Shown here: in pieces, positions 21,801 through 30,957 of the stretch
Position numbering within the stretch: position 1 is the first letter of the stretch
Layout: each line of letters begins with the position of its first letter
NCBI RefSeq assembly: GCF_014202395.1
Contig: NZ_JACHGQ010000004.1
Span: 62,001 to 126,000 of the forward strand
DNA: 64,000 nucleotides
Origin: Histophilus somni
GTDB taxonomy: Bacteria; Pseudomonadota; Gammaproteobacteria; Enterobacterales; Pasteurellaceae
Reading direction: 5' to 3'
Position numbers and translations under genes: made by a program
Notes under the pieces: generated by a model
What the model was told of the DNA's origin: nothing
The model's database searches: none
Seen by the model: only the letters and a program-made list of their open reading frames with translations

Positions 21801-24800
21801 TTGCCCCATTGTTGTTATAGTTGTCTGCTCTTTTATCCGTCCCTTGTACTGATAAGAAATGTAATTTTGACGCTTCTAATTGCTTAAAGTTTACAACGTC
21901 ATTTTCAGCTACTCCATCAGCAACGCCTGAAATTTTAACCTTATCGTCACTAGTTTTACTTAAACTTAACACAGCCCCGCCAGCTTTAATTTTTGTGCCA
22001 CCATTGAATGTGATTTGATTATTTTCATCTTTACCAATAGAAGTTATACCTTTCAACGTACTATTTAGTGAGATTTCCAACTCTTTTTTCGTACCATTTT
22101 TAGCAGTTGTGGTAATGTTTTTGTGTGAATTTTCTTCTTTACCCTTAATATTTAATGCATCTTTTACAGCATATTCTCCACTATCAGCAGTTACCTTAAA
22201 ACTAGTGGCTACATTTTTAAATTTATCATCCACATATTTTTTATTAACAGCCTCATTATCTGTTTTAGGAGCATTTGTAATAGTTACTTTTTTAAAGCTT
22301 GGACTATCCGTCATTCCAATCTTAAATATTGCTTTCTCATTACTTGACTTATCAAGTTGTACCTTTAAGTTTTGATCCTTATGAGTATTTCCAATATCTC
22401 CAGCTTTTATCTCCAATGTCGACCCTAAATAGTATTTACTAGTACCATTGTTATTAGTTGTTCCATCACTAAACTTATACCCTTGATTTATAGCCTTAAT
22501 TGTTTCATCTAATGCGTCTTTAAAATTATCAGGAACACCTTTTTTACTTGTCGGAGTTGAGATATATTCTACAGCCGTAAATGATGATTTCTTAAACTGC
22601 TTATTATCAACTTCTACCCCTATCACATCCTTCGCCAAATCAGAAAACACCTTTGTTACAGCATATAATTGACTTCCGTTAATAGCGTCTGTTGAATTCT
22701 CACTCACATCTCCCGCTGCTACATTTTTAATAATACGTTCTTGGTTTGTATCTCCTACGCTGAAAATGGTTTTTTTACTTTCTTCTTTATTATCAGGACT
22801 TACTCCGCCTTTGAAAGTAAATTCAACACCATTTATTTCGGCTTTGTTTTTAGCCTCCTGTTTAGCTGTTACCTTAGATCCTTTTCCTATTGCTACCGAA
22901 TCTTCTGCTACTTCTGCAACTGACGCTTTATATCCTATCGCAATTGAGTCTTTTCCTTTTGCCAGGCTTCCTTTGTAGTTAGATTCTTCTATTTCTTGCT
23001 CTGATAAATTAGCGACCTGATCTTTTTTTGCCATATCTGTCTCAACAGCTTGTGTAATTTCCTTTAATTTTGTTAATAATTTATTACTATCACTAACTGT
23101 TTCTTTTCCTAAGTCCTCAACAATTTTTTTAATAGTACTTGCTTTTGTTGCTATTTGGGGATTACTTTTTTCTAATGCATCTAATTCCTTCTTAACTTTA
23201 TCTAATGCTTCCTGTTTAAACGTTTCCTTGCCATTTACTTTTCTATTTAATAATTTTGCATATTCACCCGCCAATTTAACATAACGTTCATAATTTTGTT
23301 TTGCTTCTTGACCTTGTGCTATTTTTGCACTATCGCCACTTTTTTGCTCCACACCAAAATAAGGCGTTAAATTATTTTGTTTATTATTTAAGTCTATTCT
23401 GGTTTCTAAGGCTTTTAATTGTGCAACGTTCACGGCGTCCGTATCTTGTGAACCGGCAGCGACATTTACCATTCTTCTCTCGTATCCGTTATATCCGACA
23501 GAAATAACCCCTACATTCGCTGAAGTTGGGATAATAATTGCTCCCTCGGGTGTATATGGATCGGACTTTGAATGTTCATAATCCGTTTTTGATTTATAAC
23601 CCAGTGCCACTGAATTTTCTAAAGTAGCGGTTGCTTCATTCCCTAATGCTATTGAAGATTTTTCAAGAGCTCTCGTAAAACTTCCTAACGCAAATGCATT
23701 AGCCTCTTTTGCAAAGGCAAATCTTCCGATTGCAACGGTACTGTCTTCTTTGGCGTAAGCATATCTTCCGATTGATAATGCGTTGTCTCCAAGAGCAACA
23801 GTATACGACCCTATTGCGATTGCTCCTTGGTTATGTTTACCTTTATTGTCTTTTGATTGCTCAGCTTTTTCTTCTCCCGTTCCTCTTTGTTTTGTCGTTT
23901 TAGGTTTGATTGAAGTTCTGTTGTGTTGGATATCTTTTGTGTTTCCTAATTCATAAAATTTATCGAAAAAATATTTATCATCTTTATACTCGTCTTTGTT
24001 TGCATTATCAGTAAATAATAATTTACTACTTTTCAATCCTTTGCCGGTAAAATTTTCGTCCATCGCGATATTTGCCAATGCATAGTTACCCATCGCCAAT
24101 GAACCGCTACCCCCTGAGTATGAGTCCGATCCGTACACCATAGAACCCGCATTTACTGCCTGTACATTCGTACCTACCCCTACAGATCTATCAGCATAGA
24201 CATAAGAATCATTCCCGAAAACTAATGAATTTCTACCAAAAGCTATCGTATTTGTTCCTATCGCGGCTGAATAGTCTTTATACGCAATCGCGTACGTTCC
24301 AAGTGCGGTCGAATAATTTCCATATGCAACACTTCTTCCCCCTATTGCTATTGAGTTATTACCCCTAGCCCATGTATGGGTTTTTTTGTTTCTATCAGTG
24401 TCGGCTAAATATTTTTCATATGCTTTTTCTAGATATCCATTATATTTTTCCATCCTTTTATAATCGTCCATCTGTTCAATGTTTTTCGGCTTTTCAATTG
24501 GATTTAAGTTTCCATTACTTAATTTTTCATAATATTGATCGCCAATTAAAACGTAATAATCCTTGTGATTACTTTTGGTTTTTCTTATATAATATCTCCC
24601 GTTCCAACCAATAGTAAATCCATCATCACTAACTAAATTCCCATCACCATTAACATATTTATTTTTATTAGTATTTTTCTCAATAACATCAGTACCTTCA
24701 AATAATTTATTATAATCAACTGCTGCATATTCACCTGTATAGTTAAAATTAGCCGCATTATCTAGAAATATAGTAAATATTTCTTTAGGAAGTGGTTTAG

Positions 24801-25416
24801 CATTCTCACCGGAAATATTATCCGACCCTATAGCTATACTGTTAGAACCCCGAGCAACAGTATCATTCCCTAACGACACAGATTCATTACCATACGAAAA
24901 GGCTCTATATCCCACTGCCGTTCCTTGGTGGCTGTCAGTTATATTAGTTGAATCAAGGTTTTTCCCTACAATAGCACGGTAACCTATAGCAGTAGCATCA
25001 TTTCCACCACCAACTGCACGAGATCCTATAACTACCGTTTTTTTGAAATCTTTATTGGTTAATCGAGTATTTGCCCCTGTTTTGTTTGCACCATCGGCTA
25101 ATAAAACAACTTCATTCGTGTTATTAACGTTACTTCTTTCATACCAAACAGACGAAGGCTTATTATCACCACCTGGTTCTCTATTAGGATTAACGTCAAT
25201 CCACACATTCACCCCATATGCCACACTCGATAACAACTCACTCATCAATAATGCCAATGGCAGAATCTTAAACATGCCTAAAAACACACCGCACTTCGGC
25301 TGACGCCCCGACGCTCCCTCAACACGGCTCGCCACCTGACGGTTATTCGCTAATTCAGACACAACTTTCGTTTGACCCGTTGTTACATCGTATTTGGTTT
25401 TGAAGATTTTGTTCAT
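15811..25416 (-). CDS. Giant trimeric autotransporter adhesin (YadA/Hia family, type Vc secretion)
   Basis: 3201-residue outer-membrane adhesin forming a homotrimeric fibre. It begins with an extended signal peptide region (MNKIFKTKYDVTTGQTKVVSE), then a hydrophobic core to about residue 68 (ILPLALLMSELLSSVAYG). YadA-like head repeats (SIAIGxxSxAxGxxSxAIG) occur near 120-205, 345-470, 535-640, 1190-1450 and 1960-2090, separated by neck and stalk modules (AVNVAQLK, DAINGSQLYAV, DAITGKQLEDLA, AVNKKYVDDK). A non-repetitive insert spans about 205-345. Charged helical stretches lie near 680-815 and 2800-2920. A Pro/Ser/Thr/Gly/Ala-rich linker covers about 2450-2545. The C-terminal YadA anchor (LRAGIAGANAAAALASVSMP to SGAVSIGYQW) forms the trimeric beta-barrel. 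The reading frame is intact. It likely mediates attachment to host cells or matrix; the ligand is unknown. No strong ribosome site precedes the ATG. Confidence 0.95.
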   Translation of the reverse strand: MNKIFKTKYDVTTGQTKVVSELANNRQVASRVEGASGRQPKCGVFLGMFKILPLALLMSELLSSVAYGVNVWIDVNPNREPGGDNKPSSVWYERSNVNNTNEVVLLADGANKTGANTRLTNKDFKKTVVIGSRAVGGGNDATAIGYRAIVGKNLDSTNITDSHQGTAVGYRAFSYGNESVSLGNDTVARGSNSIAIGSDNISGENAKPLPKEIFTIFLDNAANFNYTGEYAAVDYNKLFEGTDVIEKNTNKNKYVNGDGNLVSDDGFTIGWNGRYYIRKTKSNHKDYYVLIGDQYYEKLSNGNLNPIEKPKNIEQMDDYKRMEKYNGYLEKAYEKYLADTDRNKKTHTWARGNNSIAIGGRSVAYGNYSTALGTYAIAYKDYSAAIGTNTIAFGRNSLVFGNDSYVYADRSVGVGTNVQAVNAGSMVYGSDSYSGGSGSLAMGNYALANIAMDENFTGKGLKSSKLLFTDNANKDEYKDDKYFFDKFYELGNTKDIQHNRTSIKPKTTKQRGTGEEKAEQSKDNKGKHNQGAIAIGSYTVALGDNALSIGRYAYAKEDSTVAIGRFAFAKEANAFALGSFTRALEKSSIALGNEATATLENSVALGYKSKTDYEHSKSDPYTPEGAIIIPTSANVGVISVGYNGYERRMVNVAAGSQDTDAVNVAQLKALETRIDLNNKQNNLTPYFGVEQKSGDSAKIAQGQEAKQNYERYVKLAGEYAKLLNRKVNGKETFKQEALDKVKKELDALEKSNPQIATKASTIKKIVEDLGKETVSDSNKLLTKLKEITQAVETDMAKKDQVANLSEQEIEESNYKGSLAKGKDSIAIGYKASVAEVAEDSVAIGKGSKVTAKQEAKNKAEINGVEFTFKGGVSPDNKEESKKTIFSVGDTNQERIIKNVAAGDVSENSTDAINGSQLYAVTKVFSDLAKDVIGVEVDNKQFKKSSFTAVEYISTPTSKKGVPDNFKDALDETIKAINQGYKFSDGTTNNNGTSKYYLGSTLEIKAGDIGNTHKDQNLKVQLDKSSNEKAIFKIGMTDSPSFKKVTITNAPKTDNEAVNKKYVDDKFKNVATSFKVTADSGEYAVKDALNIKGKEENSHKNITTTAKNGTKKELEISLNSTLKGITSIGKDENNQITFNGGTKIKAGGAVLSLSKTSDDKVKISGVADGVAENDVVNFKQLEASKLHFLSVQGTDKRADNYNNNGAKGTNSVAIGVGASTKSGASGSIAIGHDAKSSAENAVVIGNNVSVDVHSSFVLGSNNKVQQSFKKINGAVVVIGSGTELIESKSSIAIGAVKVGVDGTKIENAAWTASIGNKNKIKNGTDIVALGNNIKALDNTNEVDKSGTKIANNHLILIGNGATAETAQNSVLVGARSKAETGAKSAVIIGHSAKAETNAVGAVAIGQGATVKTAAGDSIALGQGSEATEKKEAFESTELTVGQNSLKISWNNAGTGKNKSVVSVGKVGAERLITNVAAGKVDRNSTDAINGGQLFSVIETFGKLGVEVLGAEVDNGTKEFKKSSFDKVNYHGQAKKTTDTFRDAINESITAINKGFKFGDGTNQEQLYLGSTIIIQEGDVETDYKGTNLKTKYEKDADGKVTLKIGMTESPTFKKVTITDEPTGDDDAVNKKYLDGKIQTVNATVDKGLSFQGNDGQSVTKKFGDTLKIVGEPNGTNTGILTTAPGNITVKKKTNSDDTLEIGLSKDLTGIESISNGNTQITLKDNKIELTPDTGAKLTLEKSGTDKVKISGLGDGKIAQDSNDAITGKQLEDLAGKLGVAVNNEKTGFTQPEFTKIKAGADPNKKQTTFKGAIDDLITAVNKGISFKGNDNASGTATMQLGGTLAFDSSGSANKKDITAKVTDEGNGNGNAKITLELNKANTVDENDERVVTSKAVADKLKNYTTTTALQSGFLKVDGTNIGDAEGKKTFGKNVGISEIKLGANDKRDTELVQAKALISYLKGTGDKSVKVSDNPETKADGEGSIAIGDKAVAENEGAIAIGYDTSAKNRRSVAIGREAQVLGEHATAIGYKNNVSGNDSGAFGKDNEIIGKHSYAVGAYNKIEGDHVYALGSNITITKDITNAVILGNKSTGVSNAVSVGGAGKDEQRRIVYVATPTDKYDAVNKKYVDDLTLSYKTNSDDKTKQSINLKTGALDFKKSENISVSVEADGKITHTLNNNLQEITSIKGGKDESGAKITLETAKKEISFNDSKLTNLADGEIGDSSKEAVTGKQLADLAKQLGIAVDTSDKTKFTAPTFDNFKLKDINGTDGTAPKNIVEGLKNAVSKLNEGLKFSADMPSAVANGTQNTPHYLGSTLSIVRLDMNQAGSSATPAPAGTSSQPNIAEFKGDNLITQYTREANGNAKIEIGFKNAPTFSKVMLAEEQTYNGVNGNSGSTDWKKELITKGYLEQALDKFKFKVENGSGKPIEIGRNDTLKFTSGQNIKVDLAKNGTTPSSTGSTSPSASASAPAPTPAAPAPASSAAPSSSSGGAGSNGGGSNSMASSGGSNGAGMATTKPTSTPTTTPTTTTPTTAVVTIGTTEELKNITSISSKPKAGSAGGSGTGSSAVGNQDEVTKLTLDAEKGATFQVGNQGTEVNINKDGISLTPQSKDGKATLNKDGLTVGDKEAANGDKTHTVYGKNGLTVKGKDGSKEVVSLKVADGENSQGNNGGNGQSATLAFAKIGNGSGAGTGADAKGTGTGKITGLADIKPDETDGSLAANKNYVDKKVSDLNNNRPFDFYLGNDKVVKDKDGNFKKLKDGKPDQALTEEEKKQVVIKAEPTTAPIGISNVASGLGITTPTDEQKEKLNQLAEKVSEKVTALGKKTKDFSEKAEKFADLELMVDSLKQTVDTMPDGKAKEKMREDLKKYQEQLSAAQEAKKNAKEAVESARNELIEANGDYNAFSEAIAKVEELVEPDSQAELSNVATIADVQAVAKSGLKFKGNDGVEVRKQLSETLEIKGEGEFNSATTAAGNIKVDASETGLDVKLSDQLKNMTSFETREVNGRKSTLNSNGLKVVDQDSEAVVTAQGTRIMGKGNHAGQSASYTLDGIKLQGKAAEPSLMATHAGLMVSGNNGNIVINGNRGEILIPDVKPDASGFVAVNKNYVDGQNNALRTQIHHADRRLRAGIAGANAAAALASVSMPGKSMVAIAAAGHDGESALAIGYSRISDNGKVMLKLQGNSNSQGKVSGAVSIGYQW

Positions 25417-25534
25417 ATTCTTTACTCGCTTTAAAAATTATCTGTTAATTACTTATTAAGTGGTTATTGATCGAATCTATTATTGTTTATTTATTATCTC
25501 TTACTGATTATTTATTAAACTTTAGAGAGATAGG

Positions 25535-25654
25535 TTATAAACCTAAATAATAGGCGATGCCTTGCTTTTTAAGACAAAGCAGAAAAAGGCGAATAATACT
25601 TTCGCCGAAAGGTTGAGGTTGAAATAGGTGATTTTTAAGATATTGTTTGAACAT
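25535..25654 (-). CDS. Possible 39-residue protein upstream of the adhesin gene
   Basis: ATG at 25654 follows GAGAGGTTGGAC, a plausible ribosome site, and the frame stays open for 39 codons to TAA at 25535. It lies on the adhesin's strand, 118 bp before the adhesin start and 48 bp after the heptamer repeat. The peptide is basic with a hydrophobic middle (ESIIRLFLLCLKKQGIAYYL). I do not recognise it. It may be a leader peptide, a small regulator, the tail of a lost gene, or chance. Confidence 0.3.
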   Translation of the reverse strand: MFKQYLKNHLFQPQPFGESIIRLFLLCLKKQGIAYYLGL

Positions 25655-25702
25655 GTCCAACCTCTCAAAATTAACTTGAAAGGTTGATTTTAGGCAATAT
25701 AC

Positions 25703-25730
25703 TAGGCTGTAGGCTGTAGGCTGTAGGCTG
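25703..25730. repeat. Heptanucleotide tandem repeat, TAGGCTG x 4
   Basis: Four perfect copies of a 7-bp unit lie 287 bp upstream of the adhesin start. Repeats of this size before surface adhesin genes in Haemophilus (the hmw loci) change copy number by slippage and alter expression. A TATATT element (minus strand, 25696-25701) directly follows the array on the adhesin side and could be a -10 box. Confidence 0.85.
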
Positions 25731-25944
25731 TCATTTTCCGTTCTATTTTATTTGTTAAGTAAAAGTAAAATTTGTCGTATTTTATCTTGTATTTATTTGT
25801 AAGAAAAGCGTAAATTCATTATTTTAATGTCGGGGCGGATTATATCCGCTCTTTAATGTGTTTTGTTTTCTGTTTGGGTTTTGACTTGCACCTCAAATAA
25901 AATTCGGAGAAAATATCGGCTTTTAGTCAGTATAACAAACGATC

Positions 25945-27525
25945 ATGTCATATTCTCAACAAGTAAATAAACGTCGCACTTTTGCGATTATTTCTCACCC
26001 CGATGCGGGGAAAACAACGATTACGGAAAAAGTTTTACTCTATGGAAACGCTATTCAGAAAGCCGGTTCGGTAAAAGGCAAAGGTTCTCAGGCACATGCT
26101 AAATCCGACTGGATGGAAATGGAAAAACAGCGGGGAATTTCTATTACTACGTCGGTGATGCAATTTCCTTATCATGACTGCTTGGTCAACTTGCTTGATA
26201 CACCGGGGCATGAGGATTTTTCGGAAGATACTTACCGCACTTTAACTGCAGTTGATAGTTGCTTGATGGTGATTGATAGTGCAAAAGGGGTTGAAGAACG
26301 TACGATTAAATTAATGGAAGTCACTCGTTTGCGGGATACGCCGATTTTAACGTTTATGAATAAGTTGGATCGTGATATTCGAGATCCGATGGAATTGCTT
26401 GATGAAGTGGAAAGTGTGCTGAAAATCCGTTGTGCCCCTATTACTTGGCCTATTGGTTGCGGTAAATTGTTCAAAGGTGTTTATCATTTGTATAAAGACG
26501 AAACTTATTTATATCAAAGCGGTCAAGGACATACTATTCAGGATGTGCGTATTGTTAAAGGGTTAAATAATGCTGACTTGGATAGGGCAGTGGGCGAAGA
26601 TCTTGCTCGGCAATTACGTGATGAATTGGAATTGGTCAAGGGGGCGTCGAATGAATTTGATCATGATTTATTTATTCGTGGGGAATTAACGCCTGTTTTT
26701 TTCGGGACGGCTTTAGGCAATTTCGGTGTGGATCATTTTCTTGATGGCTTGACACAATGGGCACCCGCTCCGCAAGCTCGTCAGGCGGATTGTCGTTTAG
26801 TCGAGAGTGCGGAAGAAAAATTAACAGGGTTTGTGTTTAAAATTCAAGCTAATATGGATCCGAAACATCGTGATCGGGTCGCTTTTATGCGAATTGTTTC
26901 GGGTAAATATGAAAAAGGTATGAAACTGAAACAGGTGCGTTTGGGGAAAGAGGTTGTGCTTTCCGATGCACTGACTTTTATGGCGGGTGATCGTTCTCAT
27001 GCGGAAGAAGCCTATGCCGGCGATATTATCGGCTTACATAATCATGGCACTATTCAAATTGGTGATACCTTTACGCAAGGTGAAGATCTGAAATTTACCG
27101 GTATCCCTAATTTTGCACCGGAGTTATTTCGCCGTATTCGTTTGAAAGATCCGTTGAAACAGAAACAGCTGCTCAAAGGCTTGGTGCAACTTTCAGAAGA
27201 AGGTGCGGTTCAGGTTTTCCGTCCGTTAACCAATAATGATTTAATTGTGGGGGCGGTTGGTGTACTCCAGTTTGATGTTGTCGTTTCTCGTTTAAAATCT
27301 GAGTATAACGTTGAGGCGGTGTATGAAACCGTTAATGTGGCAACAGCTCGCTGGGTAGAATGTTCAGAGGCGAAAAAACTTGAAGAGTTTAAACGTAAAA
27401 ATGAACAGAATTTAGCGTTAGACGGGGGAGATAGTCTTACTTATATTGCTCCAACGATGGTAAATCTTAATCTTACTCAGGAACGCTATCCCGATATTCA
27501 GTTTTTTAAAACAAGGGAACATTAG
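25945..27525 (+). CDS. prfC: Peptide chain release factor 3
   Basis: GTPase that recycles RF1/RF2 from the ribosome after termination. 526 residues, normal length. G1 is SHPDAGKTT near residue 18, switch [12 protein letters not shown]4 NKLD. The RF3-specific regions include [20 protein letters not shown] and [20 protein letters not shown]. No convincing Shine-Dalgarno precedes the ATG (the bases are ACAAACGATC). It is transcribed alone and closed by a terminator. Confidence 0.97.
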   Translation: MSYSQQVNKRRTFAIISHPDAGKTTITEKVLLYGNAIQKAGSVKGKGSQAHAKSDWMEMEKQRGISITTSVMQFPYHDCLVNLLDTPGHEDFSEDTYRTLTAVDSCLMVIDSAKGVEERTIKLMEVTRLRDTPILTFMNKLDRDIRDPMELLDEVESVLKIRCAPITWPIGCGKLFKGVYHLYKDETYLYQSGQGHTIQDVRIVKGLNNADLDRAVGEDLARQLRDELELVKGASNEFDHDLFIRGELTPVFFGTALGNFGVDHFLDGLTQWAPAPQARQADCRLVESAEEKLTGFVFKIQANMDPKHRDRVAFMRIVSGKYEKGMKLKQVRLGKEVVLSDALTFMAGDRSHAEEAYAGDIIGLHNHGTIQIGDTFTQGEDLKFTGIPNFAPELFRRIRLKDPLKQKQLLKGLVQLSEEGAVQVFRPLTNNDLIVGAVGVLQFDVVVSRLKSEYNVEAVYETVNVATARWVECSEAKKLEEFKRKNEQNLALDGGDSLTYIAPTMVNLNLTQERYPDIQFFKTREH

Positions 27526-27542
27526 TCTTTGATATGATAGAC

Positions 27543-27572
27543 AAAAGAGCGGAGATATTTCCGCTCTTTTTT
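27543..27572 (+). terminator. Rho-independent terminator of prfC
   Basis: AAAGAGCGG pairs with CCGCTCTTT and is followed by a T run. It lies 18 bp after the prfC stop. Confidence 0.85.
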
Positions 27573-27641
27573 GTTGTTCAAATAGGAAAGTTTGCTCGGT
27601 TTAAATGCGGTTTAAAGCGTTGTGCCTATTTTCAACTCACA

Positions 27642-30077
27642 TTAATACTCTTGAACTTCTTCGTGTTTTCCTACCGCACTTTTGATAGTTAATTGCACTT
27701 CAGTAGAAATAATTCTATCGAGAATATCGCTAATGTCATTTAATTTCTCCGTTATAGCGACGCCATTTTTATCAAAATATCCGTTGGATCTTAAGCTACC
27801 GATAAAAGCGGAAAAGACGGCTTTATCGAAAAATTCCGGTGCATTAATGCCATGTAATACAGATAACCGCTGTGCAATAGATTGGCTTTCTTTCTCTAAG
27901 GTCGCTTTGGCAATATTCGGGGTATCTTGCAAGATACTGACGGTAATATAATAACGTTGTAAAATTTCTCGAACTCCCGCCATCCATAACTGTAAAACTC
28001 TTACACGTTCTTTATTGATTGAAAGAAGATTTTCTGCACACAGAATTAATTTTTGACGTGTAAATTCCTCAATAATTTTTTCAACATATTCATCTAATTC
28101 ATCTTGTGAAAAGTGTAAAAATAATTCCTCTTTTAAGAAAGGGTAAATTTTTCGAGCTGCATTTGATACCAACTCTTTTTGTATTGCACCATGATGAAAA
28201 ATGATACTTGCAATTAAAGAAGGTAAAACAAAAACATGTTGGATATTATTACGATAATAGGTCATCAATACTGCTGCTGAACGTTCTAAACGCAACATTT
28301 CACCAAAATTATCTTTTTCTACGATAAGTCCGACTCGTTCTAAGTTTAATACATGAGTGAGCATTTCTTCCGGTGTATCAGTCGGTACAATAATATCGTT
28401 GGAATAAGGGGCGTGTTGTAAAAAGCGTTGATAACTTTTCAGTTGTTCCAACAGTTGTTCACGAGATAAAGCACGTTGGCGAGAAGACAAAAGTGCGGTG
28501 CCCGTTAAGTTCATTGCATTAATTGCCGCTGCTTTGTTGATATTGATCATGACTTGATTTGAAATGGCATTAACTGCAGGGTTAAACCATTGAGAATGAT
28601 CTTCCGGCTGGCTATCTTTCCATTCAGGAAAATGTTGATTTAAGTAATTACTTAATGTGATAGGTTCGGCAAAATTTACATAACCTTGCCCTAAATTGCG
28701 TAATTTGCGGATAACACGCAAGACCAAACCGGCGTTTTCTTTCTCTTTTGCCGCCCCCCGCAATTCTTTTGCGTAAGTATCTACCTCTAATACATGCTCA
28801 TAGCCTACATAAACCGGCACAACGGAAATTGGTCGGATTTGGTTTTGTTGTAAGGCTTGTACAGTCATAGACATCATACCTGTTTTCGGGGCAAGTAAAC
28901 GTCCGGTTCTTGAGCGACCGCCTTCAATAAAGAATTCCACAGAGTAGCCACGGTGAAATAATTCTGCTAAATATTCACGGAAAATGGTTGAATATAATCG
29001 ATTTCCTTTAAAGGTTCGGCGAATAAAGAATGCACCTCCTCGACGGAACATCATTCCCACCGGCCAAAAATTGAGGTTAATACCTGCGGCAATATGTGGA
29101 GGCACCAACCCTTGATGATATAGCACATAGGACAATAACAAATAATCAATATGACTGCGATGACAAGGAATATATACAATTTCATGTCCTTCTAACGCTA
29201 ATTTACGTACACGTTCTGCATTTTGGACATCAATTCCTTGATATAATTTATTCCATAACCAGCCTAAAAAACGATCTGCAACACGCAATCCCTCGTAGTT
29301 CACATTGGCGGCAATCTCATCCAATATCTTATATGCTTCTTTACGTGCTTTTTCTTTGCTGATTCTCTTACTTTTCGCTTCATCTGCGATGGCATTGAGA
29401 ATTGCCGGTGATTGTAATAATTTATTAAACATTGCTTGGCGATTAGGTAAGCGAGGACCTGTAGCGGACATTCTTTGTTTGGCAAAATGGATTTTTGCCA
29501 CTCGAGCGAGTTTTAAAGCAATACTTGCATCTGTTCCATATTCATCAGCCATATAGCGTAAAGAAACCGCTTGTGAAAAACGCACAAAAGTATCACGCCC
29601 AAACCAAATAGCCACAGCTGTTTTTTGGATACTATTTAATAAACGAAGTTTTGGTAAGCCAACCTGCTTTTCATGACCCGGAGAACGTCCCCAAAGTACG
29701 GAAACAGGCACTAACTGTACATTTAAATCAGGTAAAGAGCGGTGTAATTCAAGGTATTTTTCAACTATCTGAATAGTCGCTGACTTAGCACCTTTCGATT
29801 TAAAAAAACGTCTACCTTCGTCTAAAAATACATAACGAGGTAAACATTGCCCCCCCAATTCATTCTCTTCTAAGGGATCAGGCAATCCTACGCTTAAGCA
29901 ATTTCTACGGATAATAATTAAATCTGTTTGTGAAGTGTAAGGTAATAAATAAATGATCGGTTGGCTAATATCTAATGATAATTCTTCGATAGGTTGTTGC
30001 GGTATAGGGTTATTTTTAACTAAAAAAGAGAGAGGGACGGACAAAAGATTACGATAAAAATTAAGAATACTTGACAT
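27642..30077 (-). CDS. plsB: Glycerol-3-phosphate 1-O-acyltransferase
   Basis: Inner-membrane enzyme for the first step of phospholipid synthesis, placing an acyl chain on glycerol-3-phosphate. 811 residues, close to other PlsB proteins. The acyltransferase HX4D motif is HRSHID in [14 protein letters not shown], followed by [26 protein letters not shown] and [13 protein letters not shown]. The C-terminal [20 protein letters not shown] is strongly conserved. I chose the ATG at 30077, which gives the usual [12 protein letters not shown] start; an ATG four codons earlier is possible. It is divergent from lexA. Confidence 0.95.
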   Translation of the reverse strand: MSSILNFYRNLLSVPLSFLVKNNPIPQQPIEELSLDISQPIIYLLPYTSQTDLIIIRRNCLSVGLPDPLEENELGGQCLPRYVFLDEGRRFFKSKGAKSATIQIVEKYLELHRSLPDLNVQLVPVSVLWGRSPGHEKQVGLPKLRLLNSIQKTAVAIWFGRDTFVRFSQAVSLRYMADEYGTDASIALKLARVAKIHFAKQRMSATGPRLPNRQAMFNKLLQSPAILNAIADEAKSKRISKEKARKEAYKILDEIAANVNYEGLRVADRFLGWLWNKLYQGIDVQNAERVRKLALEGHEIVYIPCHRSHIDYLLLSYVLYHQGLVPPHIAAGINLNFWPVGMMFRRGGAFFIRRTFKGNRLYSTIFREYLAELFHRGYSVEFFIEGGRSRTGRLLAPKTGMMSMTVQALQQNQIRPISVVPVYVGYEHVLEVDTYAKELRGAAKEKENAGLVLRVIRKLRNLGQGYVNFAEPITLSNYLNQHFPEWKDSQPEDHSQWFNPAVNAISNQVMININKAAAINAMNLTGTALLSSRQRALSREQLLEQLKSYQRFLQHAPYSNDIIVPTDTPEEMLTHVLNLERVGLIVEKDNFGEMLRLERSAAVLMTYYRNNIQHVFVLPSLIASIIFHHGAIQKELVSNAARKIYPFLKEELFLHFSQDELDEYVEKIIEEFTRQKLILCAENLLSINKERVRVLQLWMAGVREILQRYYITVSILQDTPNIAKATLEKESQSIAQRLSVLHGINAPEFFDKAVFSAFIGSLRSNGYFDKNGVAITEKLNDISDILDRIISTEVQLTIKSAVGKHEEVQEY

Positions 30078-30193
30078 AACAATTTCCATTAACTTATTAG
30101 GTTGATTGGCTAATGAATACTATTCTAACAAAAAAAATATTTTTTTATTAATAAATTAATTTATTGAAACTAAAGATTGATGTAATTTTATTT

Positions 30194-30230
30194 CTGTATA
30201 TAATGTCATATATTCTGTATATAAAAACAG
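30194..30230. promoter_or_regulatory. SOS boxes upstream of lexA
   Basis: CTGTATATAAAAACAG at 30215-30230 is a full CTGT-N8-ACAG LexA box, 8 bp before the lexA start. A second, degenerate copy (CTGT-N8-TCAT, 30194-30209) lies 5 bp upstream. Two adjacent boxes are typical of autoregulated lexA promoters. Confidence 0.85.
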
Positions 30231-30238
30231 GGGTTAGT

Positions 30239-30871
30239 ATGAGTTCAATAAAATCATTAACGACACGACAACAGGAAGTTTTCGATCTAATAAAACGTCA
30301 TATCGAAAGTACAGGAATGCCTCCAACTCGAGTGGAAATATCTAAAGAATTGGGATTTCGCTCTCCGAATGCGGCTGAAGAACATTTAAAGGCCTTGGCT
30401 CGTAAAGGTGTAATTGAAATTGTATCTGGTGTATCTCGTGGTATCAGGCTATTAACGGATATAGAAGAACCGGAAAATGAAGGACTTCCGCTGATTGGGC
30501 GAGTTGCCGCCGGTGAACCAATTTTGGCGGAACAACATATTGAAGCAACTTATCAAGTCGATGCTAATATGTTTAAACCGCAAGCTGACTTTTTATTGAA
30601 GGTTTATGGTCAGTCTATGAAAGATATTGGTATTTTAGATGGTGATTTGTTGGCTGTTCATAGTACAAAAGACATTAGAAATGGACAAATCGTTGTTGCT
30701 CGAATTGAAGATGAAGTAACAGTAAAACGCTTTGAGCGTAAAGGTTCGATTGTTTATTTACATGCGGAAAATGAGGAATTTGAGCCAATTGTAGTAGATC
30801 TAACTCAGCAACCTTACTTTGAAATTGAAGGTATTGCCGTTGGCATTATTCGCAATAATGCTTGGATGTAA
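30239..30871 (+). CDS. lexA: LexA, SOS-response repressor and autoprotease
   Basis: Represses DNA-damage genes until RecA filaments trigger its self-cleavage. 210 residues. The winged helix-turn-helix starts at [20 protein letters not shown] and includes [20 protein letters not shown]. The Ala-Gly cleavage site lies in GRVAAGEPI, the catalytic Ser in [15 protein letters not shown] and the Lys in DEVTVKRF. An in-frame ATG 25 codons upstream would give a longer protein, but it reads through the SOS boxes and adds non-LexA residues. MSSIKSL at 30239 with AGGGG before it is therefore the start. Confidence 0.97.
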   Translation: MSSIKSLTTRQQEVFDLIKRHIESTGMPPTRVEISKELGFRSPNAAEEHLKALARKGVIEIVSGVSRGIRLLTDIEEPENEGLPLIGRVAAGEPILAEQHIEATYQVDANMFKPQADFLLKVYGQSMKDIGILDGDLLAVHSTKDIRNGQIVVARIEDEVTVKRFERKGSIVYLHAENEEFEPIVVDLTQQPYFEIEGIAVGIIRNNAWM

Positions 30872-30920
30872 ACATGACATCATGCAGTAAATTTGTTATT
30901 TAAAAACGAGTAGCGGAACA

Positions 30921-30956
30921 AAAATAAGCCAACAACTATTTGTTGGCTTATTTTTA
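30921..30956. terminator. Bidirectional terminator between lexA and ndk
   Basis: A perfect 15-bp stem (30921-30935 with 30940-30954) encloses a 4-base loop, with A-rich and T-rich flanks on both strands. It serves the converging lexA and ndk genes. Confidence 0.9.
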
Positions 30957-30957
30957 A

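Larger units (their letters stand above)
25417..25944. other. 528-bp control region between the adhesin gene and prfC
   Basis: AT-rich divergent region holding the adhesin's upstream sequence on one strand and the prfC promoter on the other. It contains a heptamer tandem repeat, a possible small gene (both listed separately) and several copies of AAAGGTTGA that form short inverted repeats (for example CAACCT at 25658 with AGGTTG at 25680). Apart from these I see no coding sequence. Confidence 0.6.

Noticed and set aside
30164-30238. A longer lexA start, 25 codons upstream
   Set aside because: It would translate through both SOS boxes and adds hydrophobic residues not found in LexA.
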